64,000 nucleotides of DNA from Bradyrhizobium sacchari (GTDB lineage Bacteria; Pseudomonadota; Alphaproteobacteria; Rhizobiales; Xanthobacteraceae): NCBI RefSeq assembly GCF_002068095.1, contig NZ_LWIG01000066.1, positions 1 through 64,000 of the forward strand, in the 5' to 3' direction. Of the stretch, positions 33,165 through 41,617 are shown one piece after another. The position numbers were made by a program, and so were the translations under genes. A model generated the notes under the pieces. It did not search any database. It was not told the origin of the DNA and was given only the letters and a program-made list of their open reading frames with translations. The first letter of the stretch is position 1. Each line of letters starts with the position of its first letter.

Positions 33165-34583
33165 ATGGCAGTCGCGTTTGATGAAATGAATATTCCCGGC
33201 GGGGACCTTCGCCCCGCCTACCAGGAGCTGGCGCGCTGGCTCAAGGAGACGCCTCCGGAGGCGCTCGAATATCGCCGCCAGGAAGCCGAGCTCCTGTTTC
33301 GCCGGATCGGCATTACCTTCGCGGTCTACGGCGACTCCGAATCCACCGAACGCCTGATCCCGTTCGACGTGATCCCGAGGATCATGTCCGCCAAGGAATG
33401 GGCGCTGCTGGAGAAGGGCCTGAAGCAGCGCGTGAAGGCGCTGAACATGTTCCTGCGCGACATCTATCATGGTCGCGACATCCTCCGCGCCGAGGTTGTC
33501 CCCGACGATCTGATCTTCCAGAATCCGGTCTTCCGCCCCGAGATGAACGGTCAGCAGGTGCCGCACGACGTCTACGTGCACATCGCCGGCATCGACATCG
33601 TCCGGGTCGACGCCGAGGACTTCATTGTGCTGGAGGACAATGCGCGCACGCCCTCCGGCGTGTCCTACATGCTGGAGAACCGCGAGATCATGATGCGGCT
33701 GTTTCCGGACCTGTTCGCCCGCCACAGGGTGGCGCCGGTCGAGCGCTATCCGGACGAGCTGCTCGCGGCCTTGCGCTCGGTCGCGCCGCAAAGCGCATCC
33801 GGCGAGCCGACGGTCGCCCTGCTGACGCCGGGCGTCTACAACTCCGCCTATTACGAGCACTCGTTCTTGGCCGACAAGCTCGGCATCGAGCTGGTCGAGG
33901 GCCGCGACCTCATCGTCAAGAACAATGAAGTGTTCATGCGGACGACCGAGGGTGTGAAGCGGGTCGATGTGATCTACCGCCGCGTCGACGACGATTTCCT
34001 CGATCCCCTCACCTTCCGCCCCGACTCCGTGCTCGGCGTGCCCGGGCTGATGTCGGCCTATGCGGCCGGCAACATCACGCTCGCCAATGCCGTCGGCACC
34101 GGCATCGCCGACGACAAGGCGATCTACTCCTACATGCCGGACATCGTGAAGTTCTATCTCAGCGAGGAGCCGATCCTGAAGAACGTGCCGACCTGGCGCT
34201 GCCGCGAGCCGAAGGACCTCGCCTATGTGCTGGACAATCTCGGCGAGCTCGTCGTCAAGGAGGTGCACGGCTCCGGCGGCTACGGCATGCTGATCGGCCC
34301 GGCCGCGACCAAGGCGACCATCGAGGCCTTCCGCGAGAAGCTCAAGCGCGAGCCGGAAGGTTTTATCGCCCAGCCGACGCTGGCGCTCTCGACCTGCCCG
34401 ACCTGCACGGCGTCGGGCCTTGCCCCGCGCCACGTCGACCTTCGCCCCTTCGTGCTCACCGGCAGCAAGAGCACCACGATCGTGCCGGGCGGCCTCACCC
34501 GCGTCGCACTGAAGGAAGGCTCCCTGGTGGTGAATTCGAGCCAGGGCGGCGGCACCAAAGACACCTGGATTCTGGACGAGTAG
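33165..34583 (+). CDS. Circularly permuted ATP-grasp protein (COG2308 type)
   Basis: 472 residues from ATG 33165. It contains RLIPFDVIPRIMSAKEW, LNMFLRDIYHGRDILR, IVLEDNARTPSGVSYMLENR, VVKEVHGSGGYGMLIGP and RHVDLRPFVLTGSK, the landmarks of circularly permuted ATP-grasp proteins (DUF404/DUF407). Such enzymes are expected to form amide or peptide bonds with ATP. The stop is 4 bases before the alpha-E gene. In many bacteria this gene, the alpha-E gene, a transglutaminase and the Anbu peptidase form one cluster, as here, and a peptide-tag or peptide synthesis role has been proposed. Confidence 0.9.
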   Translation: MAVAFDEMNIPGGDLRPAYQELARWLKETPPEALEYRRQEAELLFRRIGITFAVYGDSESTERLIPFDVIPRIMSAKEWALLEKGLKQRVKALNMFLRDIYHGRDILRAEVVPDDLIFQNPVFRPEMNGQQVPHDVYVHIAGIDIVRVDAEDFIVLEDNARTPSGVSYMLENREIMMRLFPDLFARHRVAPVERYPDELLAALRSVAPQSASGEPTVALLTPGVYNSAYYEHSFLADKLGIELVEGRDLIVKNNEVFMRTTEGVKRVDVIYRRVDDDFLDPLTFRPDSVLGVPGLMSAYAAGNITLANAVGTGIADDKAIYSYMPDIVKFYLSEEPILKNVPTWRCREPKDLAYVLDNLGELVVKEVHGSGGYGMLIGPAATKATIEAFREKLKREPEGFIAQPTLALSTCPTCTASGLAPRHVDLRPFVLTGSKSTTIVPGGLTRVALKEGSLVVNSSQGGGTKDTWILDE

Positions 34584-34587
34584 AGAG

Positions 34588-35532
34588 ATGCTGTCGCGTA
34601 CCGCCGAAAACCTCTACTGGCTCGCCCGCTATGTCGAACGGGCCGAATATCTCGCGCGCACCATCGATGCGACGCTGCGCGTCACCGCGCTTCCCGCCGC
34701 CTATATCGGCAAGACCAACGAATGGGACTCGGCGCTGCTCACGGCCGGCGTCGCCGCGAGCTTCTATCAGACCTATGAGGAAGCCAACGAGCACAACGTC
34801 GTGGAGTACCTCTCGTTCTCGCCGAACAACCCGTCCTCGATCCGGAACTGCATCGAGGCGGCGCGGCTGAACTCGCGCTCGGTGCGCACCGCGCTCACCA
34901 GCGAGATGTGGGACACCATCAACTCGGCCTGGATCGAGCTGCAGGCGGTCTGGAGCAAGGGCACCTCGACGCGCGAGGACCTCGCCAAATTCCTGCGCTT
35001 CGTGCAGGAGACCTCGCTGCGCTTCGACGGCTCGGCCTACCGGACCATGCTGCGGAACGACGCCTACTGGTTCTCGCGCATGGGCGTGCATCTCGAGCGC
35101 GCCGACAATACCGCCCGCATCCTCGACGTGAAGTACCATGTGCTCTTGCCTGAGGAAGAGCATGTCGGCGGGCCGCTCGACTTCTACCAGTGGAGCTCGA
35201 TCCTGCGCTCGGTCTCAGCACTGACGGCCTATCACTGGGTCTATCGCGAGACGCTGAAGCCGTGGCTGATCGCGGATCTGTTGATCCTCAACGACACGCT
35301 GCCGCGCTCGCTCGCCAGCTGCTATGGCAATCTCGTGCGCAACCTCGACCAGATCGGCGTTGCCTATGGCCGCCAGGGTCCGGCCCAGCGCCACGCCCGC
35401 GGCATCCGCAACCGGCTGGAACACAGCAATATGAACGACATTTTCCAGCATGGCGTGCATGAATTCATTCAGGAATTCATTGCGGACAATTCCAGGCTGG
35501 GCGAAATCATCACGAAGCAGTATTTGATCTGA
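34588..35532 (+). CDS. Alpha-E domain protein (COG2307/DUF403)
   Basis: 314 residues, almost entirely helical. It begins MLSRTAENLYWLARYVERAE, the typical start, and has HVVEYLSF-like and NPSSIRNCIEAARLNSRS and VHLERADNTARILD segments, the last with conserved acidic and Arg residues. The biochemical role is unknown; it always accompanies the circularly permuted ATP-grasp protein, so it may be a partner or an acceptor-binding subunit. It overlaps no gene but follows the ATP-grasp stop by 4 bases. Confidence 0.9.
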   Translation: MLSRTAENLYWLARYVERAEYLARTIDATLRVTALPAAYIGKTNEWDSALLTAGVAASFYQTYEEANEHNVVEYLSFSPNNPSSIRNCIEAARLNSRSVRTALTSEMWDTINSAWIELQAVWSKGTSTREDLAKFLRFVQETSLRFDGSAYRTMLRNDAYWFSRMGVHLERADNTARILDVKYHVLLPEEEHVGGPLDFYQWSSILRSVSALTAYHWVYRETLKPWLIADLLILNDTLPRSLASCYGNLVRNLDQIGVAYGRQGPAQRHARGIRNRLEHSNMNDIFQHGVHEFIQEFIADNSRLGEIITKQYLI

Positions 35533-35539
35533 TAGACGC

Positions 35540-35621
35540 CGTCATTCCGGGATGGTCCGAAGGATCAGACCGGAATCTCGAGATTCCGGGTTCGATGCTG
35601 GCGCATCGCTCCGGAGTGACG
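35540..35621. repeat. Palindromic repeat family B, copy 2 (divergent)
   Basis: CGTCATTCCGGGATGGTCCG and ATCGCTCCGGAGTGACG ends with inner CCGGAATCTCGAGATTCCGG, a perfect 20-base palindrome at about 35570-35589. It separates the alpha-E and transglutaminase genes inside the presumed operon. Confidence 0.8.
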
Positions 35622-35642
35622 ACGCCAGAACAATGGTCCACC

Positions 35643-36491
35643 ATGCGCCTGCGAATCCAGCACACCACGACCTATCGCTACGAGCCGCCGGCCACCAGCG
35701 TGATCCAGATCCTGCGCATGACGCCGTGCAGCCATGACGGACAATATGTGGCGGAGTGGCAGATCGACGTCTCCACGGACACCAGACTCGACACCCATGA
35801 GGACGCCTTCGGCAACGTCACCCATGTGCTGTCCTGCGGGCCCGTCGGCGACATCAGGATCACCGCCGAAGGGCTGATCGAGACCCACGACACCGGCGGC
35901 GTGCTGCGCGGCGCCGACGAGCGCTTTCCGGCCGGCATGTTCTTGCGCGCCACCGACCTCACCTCGGTGAATCCGGCGATGGCGGCGGTCGCACGGCAGC
36001 TGCGCAGCGAGGCCGAGAGCGACACGCTCGGCTTCCTGCACACGCTGATGAGCGAGATCAGCGACCACATGACCTTCGACGAGGACCCGACCAACAGCGG
36101 CACCTCGGCGGCGGAGGCGTTCGCGCTCAAGCGCGGCGTCTGCCAGGACTACGCGCACATCTTCATCGCCTGCGCCCGCACCGGCGGCGTGCCGGCACGC
36201 TTCGTCTCCGGCCACTTCTTGCGCTCCGACGGCACGGTGCATCAGGATGCCGGCCATGCCTGGGCGGAGGCCTATGTCCCCGACCTCGGCTGGGTCGGCT
36301 TCGATCCCGCCAACTGCATCTGCACCACCGATGCCCATGTCCGCGTCGCCATCGGCCTCGATTATCTCGGGGCGGCCCCCGTGCGCGGCACCCGCTATGG
36401 CGGCGGCGCGGAGACGCTGACAGTCGCGGTCAAGGTCGAACAGGCCGGCCGCGGCGGCCAATCGCAATCGCAGTCCCAGCGCCAGAGCTAG
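35643..36491 (+). CDS. Transglutaminase-like cysteine protease-fold protein (COG1305)
   Basis: 282 residues from ATG 35643. The N-terminal beta domain begins MRLRIQHTTTYRYEPP. The catalytic triad is visible: Cys167 in KRGVCQDYAHIF, His205 in DAGHAWAEAYVP and Asp221 in GWVGFDPANC. Members may be peptidases, amidases or cross-linking enzymes. As the third gene of the ATP-grasp/alpha-E/Anbu cluster it could trim or transfer the product of the ATP-grasp enzyme. There is a low-complexity Ser/Gln tail (QSQSQSQRQS). Confidence 0.92.
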   Translation: MRLRIQHTTTYRYEPPATSVIQILRMTPCSHDGQYVAEWQIDVSTDTRLDTHEDAFGNVTHVLSCGPVGDIRITAEGLIETHDTGGVLRGADERFPAGMFLRATDLTSVNPAMAAVARQLRSEAESDTLGFLHTLMSEISDHMTFDEDPTNSGTSAAEAFALKRGVCQDYAHIFIACARTGGVPARFVSGHFLRSDGTVHQDAGHAWAEAYVPDLGWVGFDPANCICTTDAHVRVAIGLDYLGAAPVRGTRYGGGAETLTVAVKVEQAGRGGQSQSQSQRQS

Positions 36492-36594
36492 CAGCGTTAC
36501 AGCCGTAACCGACGACCGCCGCGTTGAAGCCGCGCCGTAGCATTGTCTGTTCAACCTCCGTTGCGATCCGTTCCCGCAACAGAGGTTGAGACAG

Positions 36595-37791
36595 ATGCGG
36601 CTTCAAGAAAGACTCAGCGACCACTTCGCACTGCGCGATCCCCACAAAGCCATGCTTGTGGGCATCCGGGAATTGGCACCCGAGATCACGGCACGCACCG
36701 CAGAGATCGAAGCTGCACGCCGCATCCCGCCCGACCTCGTGGAACGGCTGCGATCGATCGGGATCTTTCGCATGTTCGTCCCGCGGAGCGAAGGCGGACT
36801 GGAGCTCGATTTTCCCGCCGGACTGGAGGTCATCAAGGCGCTCGCCCGTCTCGACGGCTCGATCGGCTGGATCGCGGTTGTCGCCGGAGCCAGCAGCCTC
36901 TTCGTCGCAGCCTCACCCGCGGAACTGTACAAGCGCATCTATCAGGACGGACCTGATACTGCGATCTGCGGCTCATCCCAGCCGGGTGGAACGGCAGAAC
37001 GCGTGTCGGGCGGCTATCGGGTCAAGGGCCGTTGGCCGTTCGCCAGCGGTTGCACGCATGCCGACTGGATCGGCGGGTTCTGCATCGTCACCGAAAACGG
37101 CAAACCGATCCCCGGCCCACAGGGCAAGCCGCTGCTTCGCGTCGTTGCGCTGCCGGCGCGCGACTGGGACGTCGAGGACACCTGGCACGCGGCGGGGCTC
37201 AAGGGCACCGGCAGCCATCACGTCACGCTACGGGAGACGCTGGTTCCCGAGGCCAATTTCTTCGATCTCGAGGCCGCCCCGCGTCAGTCGGGTCCGCTTT
37301 ATCAAGCACTACGGCAATGGCTGCCGTTGCTTCACGGCGCGTTCTCGGTGGGCCTCGCCGAGGGCATGGTCGATGACCTGCTCGCGCTGGCGCATACAGG
37401 GCGGCAGCAATTATATGCGGCGGTCCCGATGCGGGAGTCCGAGACTTTCCAGTACGAACTCGGCCGGATCTCCGCCGACCTCGGCGCCGCGCAGGGCTTT
37501 CACGAGGTCCAGGTTGCCGGCCATTGGCGCCACGCGCAGTCCGGCACGCTGAACAACGAAGACCTCGTGATCGAAGGGGCTCGATCGGCGACCTGGCTCG
37601 CCACGACCTGCGTCGGCATCGCGGATGCCTGTTTCGCGCTGGCCGGAAGCAGCGCGGTCTACGACACATCGCCGCTGCAGCGGCGCCTGCGCGACATTCA
37701 CGTCGCAGCCCAGCACGCCCATGCGCAGCAGCGGCAGTATGTCGACGTCGGCAAGCTCGCCTTGCGCCGCTCGGCCGAGGATGCCGCCTGA
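36595..37791 (+). CDS. Acyl-CoA dehydrogenase-like flavoprotein (HsaA/DszC type)
   Basis: 398 residues from ATG 36595, with AGAGG nine bases before. Landmarks are LRSIGIFRMFVPRSEGGLEL, LARLDGSIGWI, FASGCTHADWIGGFC and GLKGTGSHHVTLRETLVP, followed by a helical C-terminal half. This is the pattern of flavin-dependent monooxygenases built on the acyl-CoA dehydrogenase fold (HsaA, DszC, HpaB relatives). They use reduced flavin from a separate reductase; none is seen nearby. It sits between the transglutaminase and Anbu genes on the same strand, with 103 bases on its 5' side, so it may be a separate unit. Confidence 0.8.
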   Translation: MRLQERLSDHFALRDPHKAMLVGIRELAPEITARTAEIEAARRIPPDLVERLRSIGIFRMFVPRSEGGLELDFPAGLEVIKALARLDGSIGWIAVVAGASSLFVAASPAELYKRIYQDGPDTAICGSSQPGGTAERVSGGYRVKGRWPFASGCTHADWIGGFCIVTENGKPIPGPQGKPLLRVVALPARDWDVEDTWHAAGLKGTGSHHVTLRETLVPEANFFDLEAAPRQSGPLYQALRQWLPLLHGAFSVGLAEGMVDDLLALAHTGRQQLYAAVPMRESETFQYELGRISADLGAAQGFHEVQVAGHWRHAQSGTLNNEDLVIEGARSATWLATTCVGIADACFALAGSSAVYDTSPLQRRLRDIHVAAQHAHAQQRQYVDVGKLALRRSAEDAA

Positions 37792-37844
37792 GCGCATCAG
37801 CCGTGCTAAACTCGCGGGATCAGACCCGATCCCGCGAGGCCCTC

Positions 37845-38252
37845 ATGGCAACTGTAAAACTGCTTTCGGACGACGAACTCTCCAGCGAGGTGCGCGCCGT
37901 TTTCGACGACATCCGCAAGGTGCGGCAGTCCGATTTCATCAACAATTTCTGGCGCGCGCTGGCGCATGATCCCAAGACGCTGCGGCGGACCTGGGACAGC
38001 CTCAAGGAGGTGATGGCGCCGGGCGCGCTCGATCCCAAGGTCAAGGAAATGCTCTATGTCGCGGTATCGGTCGCGCATGGCTGCAGCTATTGCATCCATT
38101 CGCACACTGCGAGCGCCCGGGCCAAGGGCATGACCGCGGCCGAATATGGCGAGTTGCTCGCCATCGTCGGCATGGCCGCGGAGACCAACCGGCTGGTCAC
38201 GGCCCTCGGCGTCCCCGTCGATGCGGCGTTTCTGGTCGATAGCGCGGATTGA
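37845..38252 (+). CDS. AhpD-like (carboxymuconolactone decarboxylase family) protein
   Basis: 135 residues from ATG 37845. The AhpD-type redox motif is intact: Cys80, Cys83 and His87 in HGCSYCIHSHTASA, preceded by VKEMLYVAVSVA. Family members act as alkylhydroperoxidases or peroxiredoxin-coupled thiol reductases. It lies 53 bases downstream of the flavoprotein gene and probably shares its transcript; it may protect against peroxide made by uncoupled flavin chemistry (inference). Confidence 0.88.
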   Translation: MATVKLLSDDELSSEVRAVFDDIRKVRQSDFINNFWRALAHDPKTLRRTWDSLKEVMAPGALDPKVKEMLYVAVSVAHGCSYCIHSHTASARAKGMTAAEYGELLAIVGMAAETNRLVTALGVPVDAAFLVDSAD

Positions 38253-38278
38253 GGTGGGAAAGCCAAGCCGTTCCGTCC

Positions 38279-38383
38279 CGTCATTCCGGGGCGCGCGCCG
38301 CGCGAGCCCGGAATACATCGGACGGCAAGGTTAGTGGATGAATGGATTCCGGGCTCGCGACTTCCTCGCGCCCCGGAATGACG
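38279..38383. repeat. Palindromic repeat family B, copy 3
   Basis: Left arm CGTCATTCCGGGGCGCGCGC with CGAGCCCGGAAT, right arm GGATTCCGGGCTCGCG with CGCGCCCCGGAATGACG. A 25-base spacer separates the arms. It lies between the AhpD-like gene and the Anbu gene. Confidence 0.9.
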
Positions 38384-38464
38384 ACCCTTTCCGCGGGAAT
38401 CGGGGGTTTCATGCTTCCCTGAAATTCGCTAGTAATTCCGCGCAAACGCGTTCGGGGACTGGAA

Positions 38465-39223
38465 ATGACCTATTGCTGCGGAATCCTGGTTCGGGACGGT
38501 CTGGTGATGATCGCCGATACCCGCACCAATGCCGGCCTCGACAACGTCTCGACCTTCCGCAAGCTGCATATCTTCTCCAAGCCCGGCGACCGCATCATGG
38601 CGATCGCCAGCGCCGGCAACCTCGCCATCAGCCAGTCGGTGCTGTCCACGCTGACCGAAGGCCTCGAGGACCCCAATACGGGCGAGATCGAGACGCTGAT
38701 GAACGCGCCGACCATGTTCCAGGCCGCCCAGCGCATCGGCCGGGCGATCCGGGCGGTGCATGCGACCGAAGGCCCGGCGCTGAAGTCAGAGGACGTCTCC
38801 TTCGACGTCTCCTTCCTGTTCGGCGGCCAGATCAAGGGCGCGCGCATGCGCCTGTTCATGGTCTACACCGCCGGCAATTTCATCGAGTGCACGACGGATA
38901 CGCCTTACCTGCAGATCGGCGAGCACAAATACGGCAAGCCGGTGCTCGACCGCGCCATGCATTACGACGTCGAGCTCTACGAGGCGCTGAAGACCGGCCT
39001 GATCTCGATGGACTCGACCATGCGGTCCAATCTCGGCGTCGGCCTGCCGATTGATGTCCTGGTGGTGCGCACGGACGCCTGCGAGGCCGATCTCAACCAC
39101 CGCATCGAGGCGGGCGAGCCCTATTTCCACGATCTGCGCTCGCGCTGGTCGGCGGCCTTACGCGCCGCGCATCAGAACATCCCGCGCCCGCCCTATAAGA
39201 ACGAAAAAGAACCCAAAACCTGA
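38465..39223 (+). CDS. Anbu proteasome-like peptidase (COG3484)
   Basis: 252 residues. It begins MTYCCGIL, so removal of Met exposes an N-terminal Thr, and numbering from that Thr gives Asp17 in MIADTRT and Lys32 in FRKLHIF, the proteasome catalytic set. SAGNLAISQSVL and DVSFLFGGQI follow. This is the ancestral beta-subunit (Anbu) family, which forms open ring or helical assemblies without a known ATPase. The same-strand ATP-grasp, alpha-E and transglutaminase genes 2-5 kb upstream are its usual partners. The tail after about residue 235 is charged and probably flexible. Confidence 0.92.
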   Translation: MTYCCGILVRDGLVMIADTRTNAGLDNVSTFRKLHIFSKPGDRIMAIASAGNLAISQSVLSTLTEGLEDPNTGEIETLMNAPTMFQAAQRIGRAIRAVHATEGPALKSEDVSFDVSFLFGGQIKGARMRLFMVYTAGNFIECTTDTPYLQIGEHKYGKPVLDRAMHYDVELYEALKTGLISMDSTMRSNLGVGLPIDVLVVRTDACEADLNHRIEAGEPYFHDLRSRWSAALRAAHQNIPRPPYKNEKEPKT

Positions 39224-39248
39224 CAGCTTAAGAGAAGAGGCAGGAACG

Positions 39249-40007
39249 ATGAGTGAAGCAAAAAAAATCGCAGTGGTTACGGGCGCCGGCACCGGTGTCG
39301 GGCGCGCGGCGTCGCTGGCGCTGATGAATACCGGCTTCACCGTGGTGCTGGTCGGACGCCGAATTGAGATGCTCGAGGAAACCGCAAAGCTCGGCCCCGC
39401 GGGGAAGAGCCTCTGTATCACCGCCGACATGACCAAGCCGGACCAGATCGCCGCGCTGTTCGACAAGGTGAAGGCGACCTATGGCCGCCTCGACGTGCTC
39501 TTCAACAATGCCGGCATGGGCGCACCCGCCGTGAACTTCGAGGACCTCAGCCTCGAGCAGTGGCAGGCGGTGGTGAACACCAACCTCACCGCCCCGTTCC
39601 TGTGCACCCAGCACGCCTTCCGCATCATGAAGGACCAGAGCCCGCGCGGCGGCCGCATCATCAACAACGGCTCGATCTCGGCGCATGCGCCGCGGCCGTT
39701 CTCTGCCGCCTACACCTCGACCAAGCACGCCATCACCGGCCTCACCAAGGCCTCAAACCTCGACGGCCGCATGTACGACATCGCGGTCGGCCAGGTCGAC
39801 ATCGGCAATGCCGCGACCCCGATGACCGACCGCATGGTCAACGGCCCCGGCGTGCTGCAGCCCGACGGCACCACCAAGCACGAGCCGCGCATGGACGCCA
39901 AGGCGGTCGGCGATGCCGTCGCCTACATGGCCGGCCTGCCGCTCGATGCCAACGTGCTGACCATGACTGTCATGGCGACCAAGATGCCGTTCGTCGGACG
40001 GGGTTGA
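39249..40007 (+). CDS. Short-chain dehydrogenase/reductase
   Basis: 252 residues from ATG 39249. VVTGAGTGVGRAASLAL is the nucleotide-binding glycine motif and FNNAGMG the second signature. The catalytic residues appear in NNGSISA and YTSTKHAITGLTK (Tyr and Lys four apart). An Arg in VGRRIE after the second strand suggests NADP(H) preference. The gene begins 25 bases after the Anbu stop with GAGAAGAGGCAGG upstream and may be its operon partner. The substrate is unknown. Confidence 0.88.
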   Translation: MSEAKKIAVVTGAGTGVGRAASLALMNTGFTVVLVGRRIEMLEETAKLGPAGKSLCITADMTKPDQIAALFDKVKATYGRLDVLFNNAGMGAPAVNFEDLSLEQWQAVVNTNLTAPFLCTQHAFRIMKDQSPRGGRIINNGSISAHAPRPFSAAYTSTKHAITGLTKASNLDGRMYDIAVGQVDIGNAATPMTDRMVNGPGVLQPDGTTKHEPRMDAKAVGDAVAYMAGLPLDANVLTMTVMATKMPFVGRG

Positions 40008-40114
40008 ACAGAAAACTGCGAAAACAACCCCATGCACAGTAGGCGTCAAGTGGCGCCTGCTGCTGCTCGGCTGCGGGGGTGACGTGACCTAAGTCACCAC
40101 GCTATCTCAACAAT

Positions 40115-40201
40115 CGTCATTGCGAGCGCAGCGAAGCAATCCAGGCTGCCTCCGCGGCGAGATTCTGGATTGCTTCGTCGCAAGAGCTCCTCGTAATGAC
40201 G
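40115..40201. repeat. Palindromic repeat family A, copy 5
   Basis: CGTCATTGCGAGCGCAGCG left arm and TTCTGGATTGCTTCGTCGC with CTCCTCGTAATGACG right arm, with two substitutions against the other copies. It lies between the convergent SDR and MFS genes and may end both transcripts. Confidence 0.9.
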
Positions 40202-40217
40202 TGGAGGGAGCGGGGGC

Positions 40218-41456
40218 CTACTCCAAGCTCTCCACCTGCCGCAGGGTCGGAAACAGTTTCATCCACAACAGCGCCACCGCGACCGTGCAGATGCCGCCGA
40301 GCACGGCGGCGGGCATGGTGCCGAACAGTGCCGCCGTGAGCCCGCTCTCGAACTGGCCGAGCTGGTTGGAGGCGTTGATGAACAGGAAATTCACCGCGCC
40401 CACACGGCCGCGCATCTCGTCCGGCGTCGACAGCTGCACCAGCGAGAAGCGGATCACGACGCTGATCGTGTCGGCCGCGCCGAGGATCGCGAGCGACAGC
40501 ACCGACAGCCACATCCAGGACGACAGCGCGAACACGATCGTGGCAAGGCCGAACACGATCACGGCCTGGAACATGCGCAGGCCCACATGGCGCGAGATGG
40601 CGTGGCGCGCCAGCACCATGGTCATCAGCAGCGCGCCGACCGCAGGCGCGGCACGGAGCACACCGAGACCCACCGGGCCGGTCTGCAGAATGTCGCGGGC
40701 ATAGATCGGCAAGAGCGCGGTGACGCCGCCGAACAGCACCGCGAACAGATCGAGCGAGATGGTGCCGAGGATCGCGGGATTGCTGCGGATGAAGCGGACC
40801 CCGGCGAAGATATTGTCCGCATCGTCCATGTCCTTGGCCACCGCCTGCGGACGCGGCCGGATGAAGCCGGTAAGGATCATCCCCACGATCCAGAACAGCA
40901 GCATCACGGCATAGGCGAGATGCGGCGCGATCGCGTAGGCGAAACCGCCAAGCGCGGGACCGGTGATGGTCGCGACCTGCCCCGCACCGCTCGCGACCGC
41001 CGTGGCGCGCTGGAGCGATCCCTGCGGCGCGATCAGCGGCAGCAGCGCGGCGGTGGTCGGGCTCTCGAACGCGCCGGCGATGCCGAGCACGAAGGTCGCG
41101 ATGAAGATCTGCACCTCGCTGACCGCGCCGAGATAGGTGATGACGCCGAGATAAAGCGCCGTCAGGGCTTCCACGAGCTGGCAGAGCTGGACCACACGCT
41201 TGCGCTCGAAACGGTCGGCGGCGTGGCCGGCGACGAACACGAGCAGCGCCGTCGGCAGGAACTGCACGAGCCCGACCATCCCGAGGTCGAAGGCCGAGCC
41301 GGTGAGATCGTAGATCTGCCAGCCGATCGCGACCGCGGCGATCTGGCTGGAGAAGCGCGACAGGCTGCGCGAGAGCAGGAAGTACAGGAAGGCGCGGTGG
41401 GCGAGGAGCGCGCCGGCGCTGACCGGCGGATTTTGGGATATTGGCTGCTCTGGCAT
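40218..41456 (-). CDS. MFS exporter (EntS-like, MFS_3 family)
   Basis: 412 residues from ATG 41456. Twelve helices are expected. Landmarks are FRFSSQIAAVAIGWQIYDLTGSA-like first helices (seen as SQIAAVAIGWQIYDLTGSAF), AGHAADRFERKRVV in loop 2-3 and GAFESPTTAALLPL. These fit the enterobactin-exporter-like MFS group. A GTG at 41471 is an alternative start. No siderophore genes are nearby, so the substrate is open. Confidence 0.85.
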   Translation of the reverse strand: MPEQPISQNPPVSAGALLAHRAFLYFLLSRSLSRFSSQIAAVAIGWQIYDLTGSAFDLGMVGLVQFLPTALLVFVAGHAADRFERKRVVQLCQLVEALTALYLGVITYLGAVSEVQIFIATFVLGIAGAFESPTTAALLPLIAPQGSLQRATAVASGAGQVATITGPALGGFAYAIAPHLAYAVMLLFWIVGMILTGFIRPRPQAVAKDMDDADNIFAGVRFIRSNPAILGTISLDLFAVLFGGVTALLPIYARDILQTGPVGLGVLRAAPAVGALLMTMVLARHAISRHVGLRMFQAVIVFGLATIVFALSSWMWLSVLSLAILGAADTISVVIRFSLVQLSTPDEMRGRVGAVNFLFINASNQLGQFESGLTAALFGTMPAAVLGGICTVAVALLWMKLFPTLRQVESLE

Positions 41457-41617
41457 CGCCTTTTCGGTCACCTCGGGCGGTCCGCCCCCTTATCTCGATG
41501 GGTCTCCCCGCGTGGCTGAGACGGGTCCGCTTGTCAACAACGGGGCGCTTCCGCGGCCTGTCGGCATTGCCTTTGCAACGCAGGCGCGGCCATAATCATT
41601 GGGGGTTTGGGGACATC

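Noticed and set aside
40084..40097. GTGAC-CTAA-GTCAC operator
   Set aside because: Only five pairs per arm and placed between convergent genes, where an operator is not expected.
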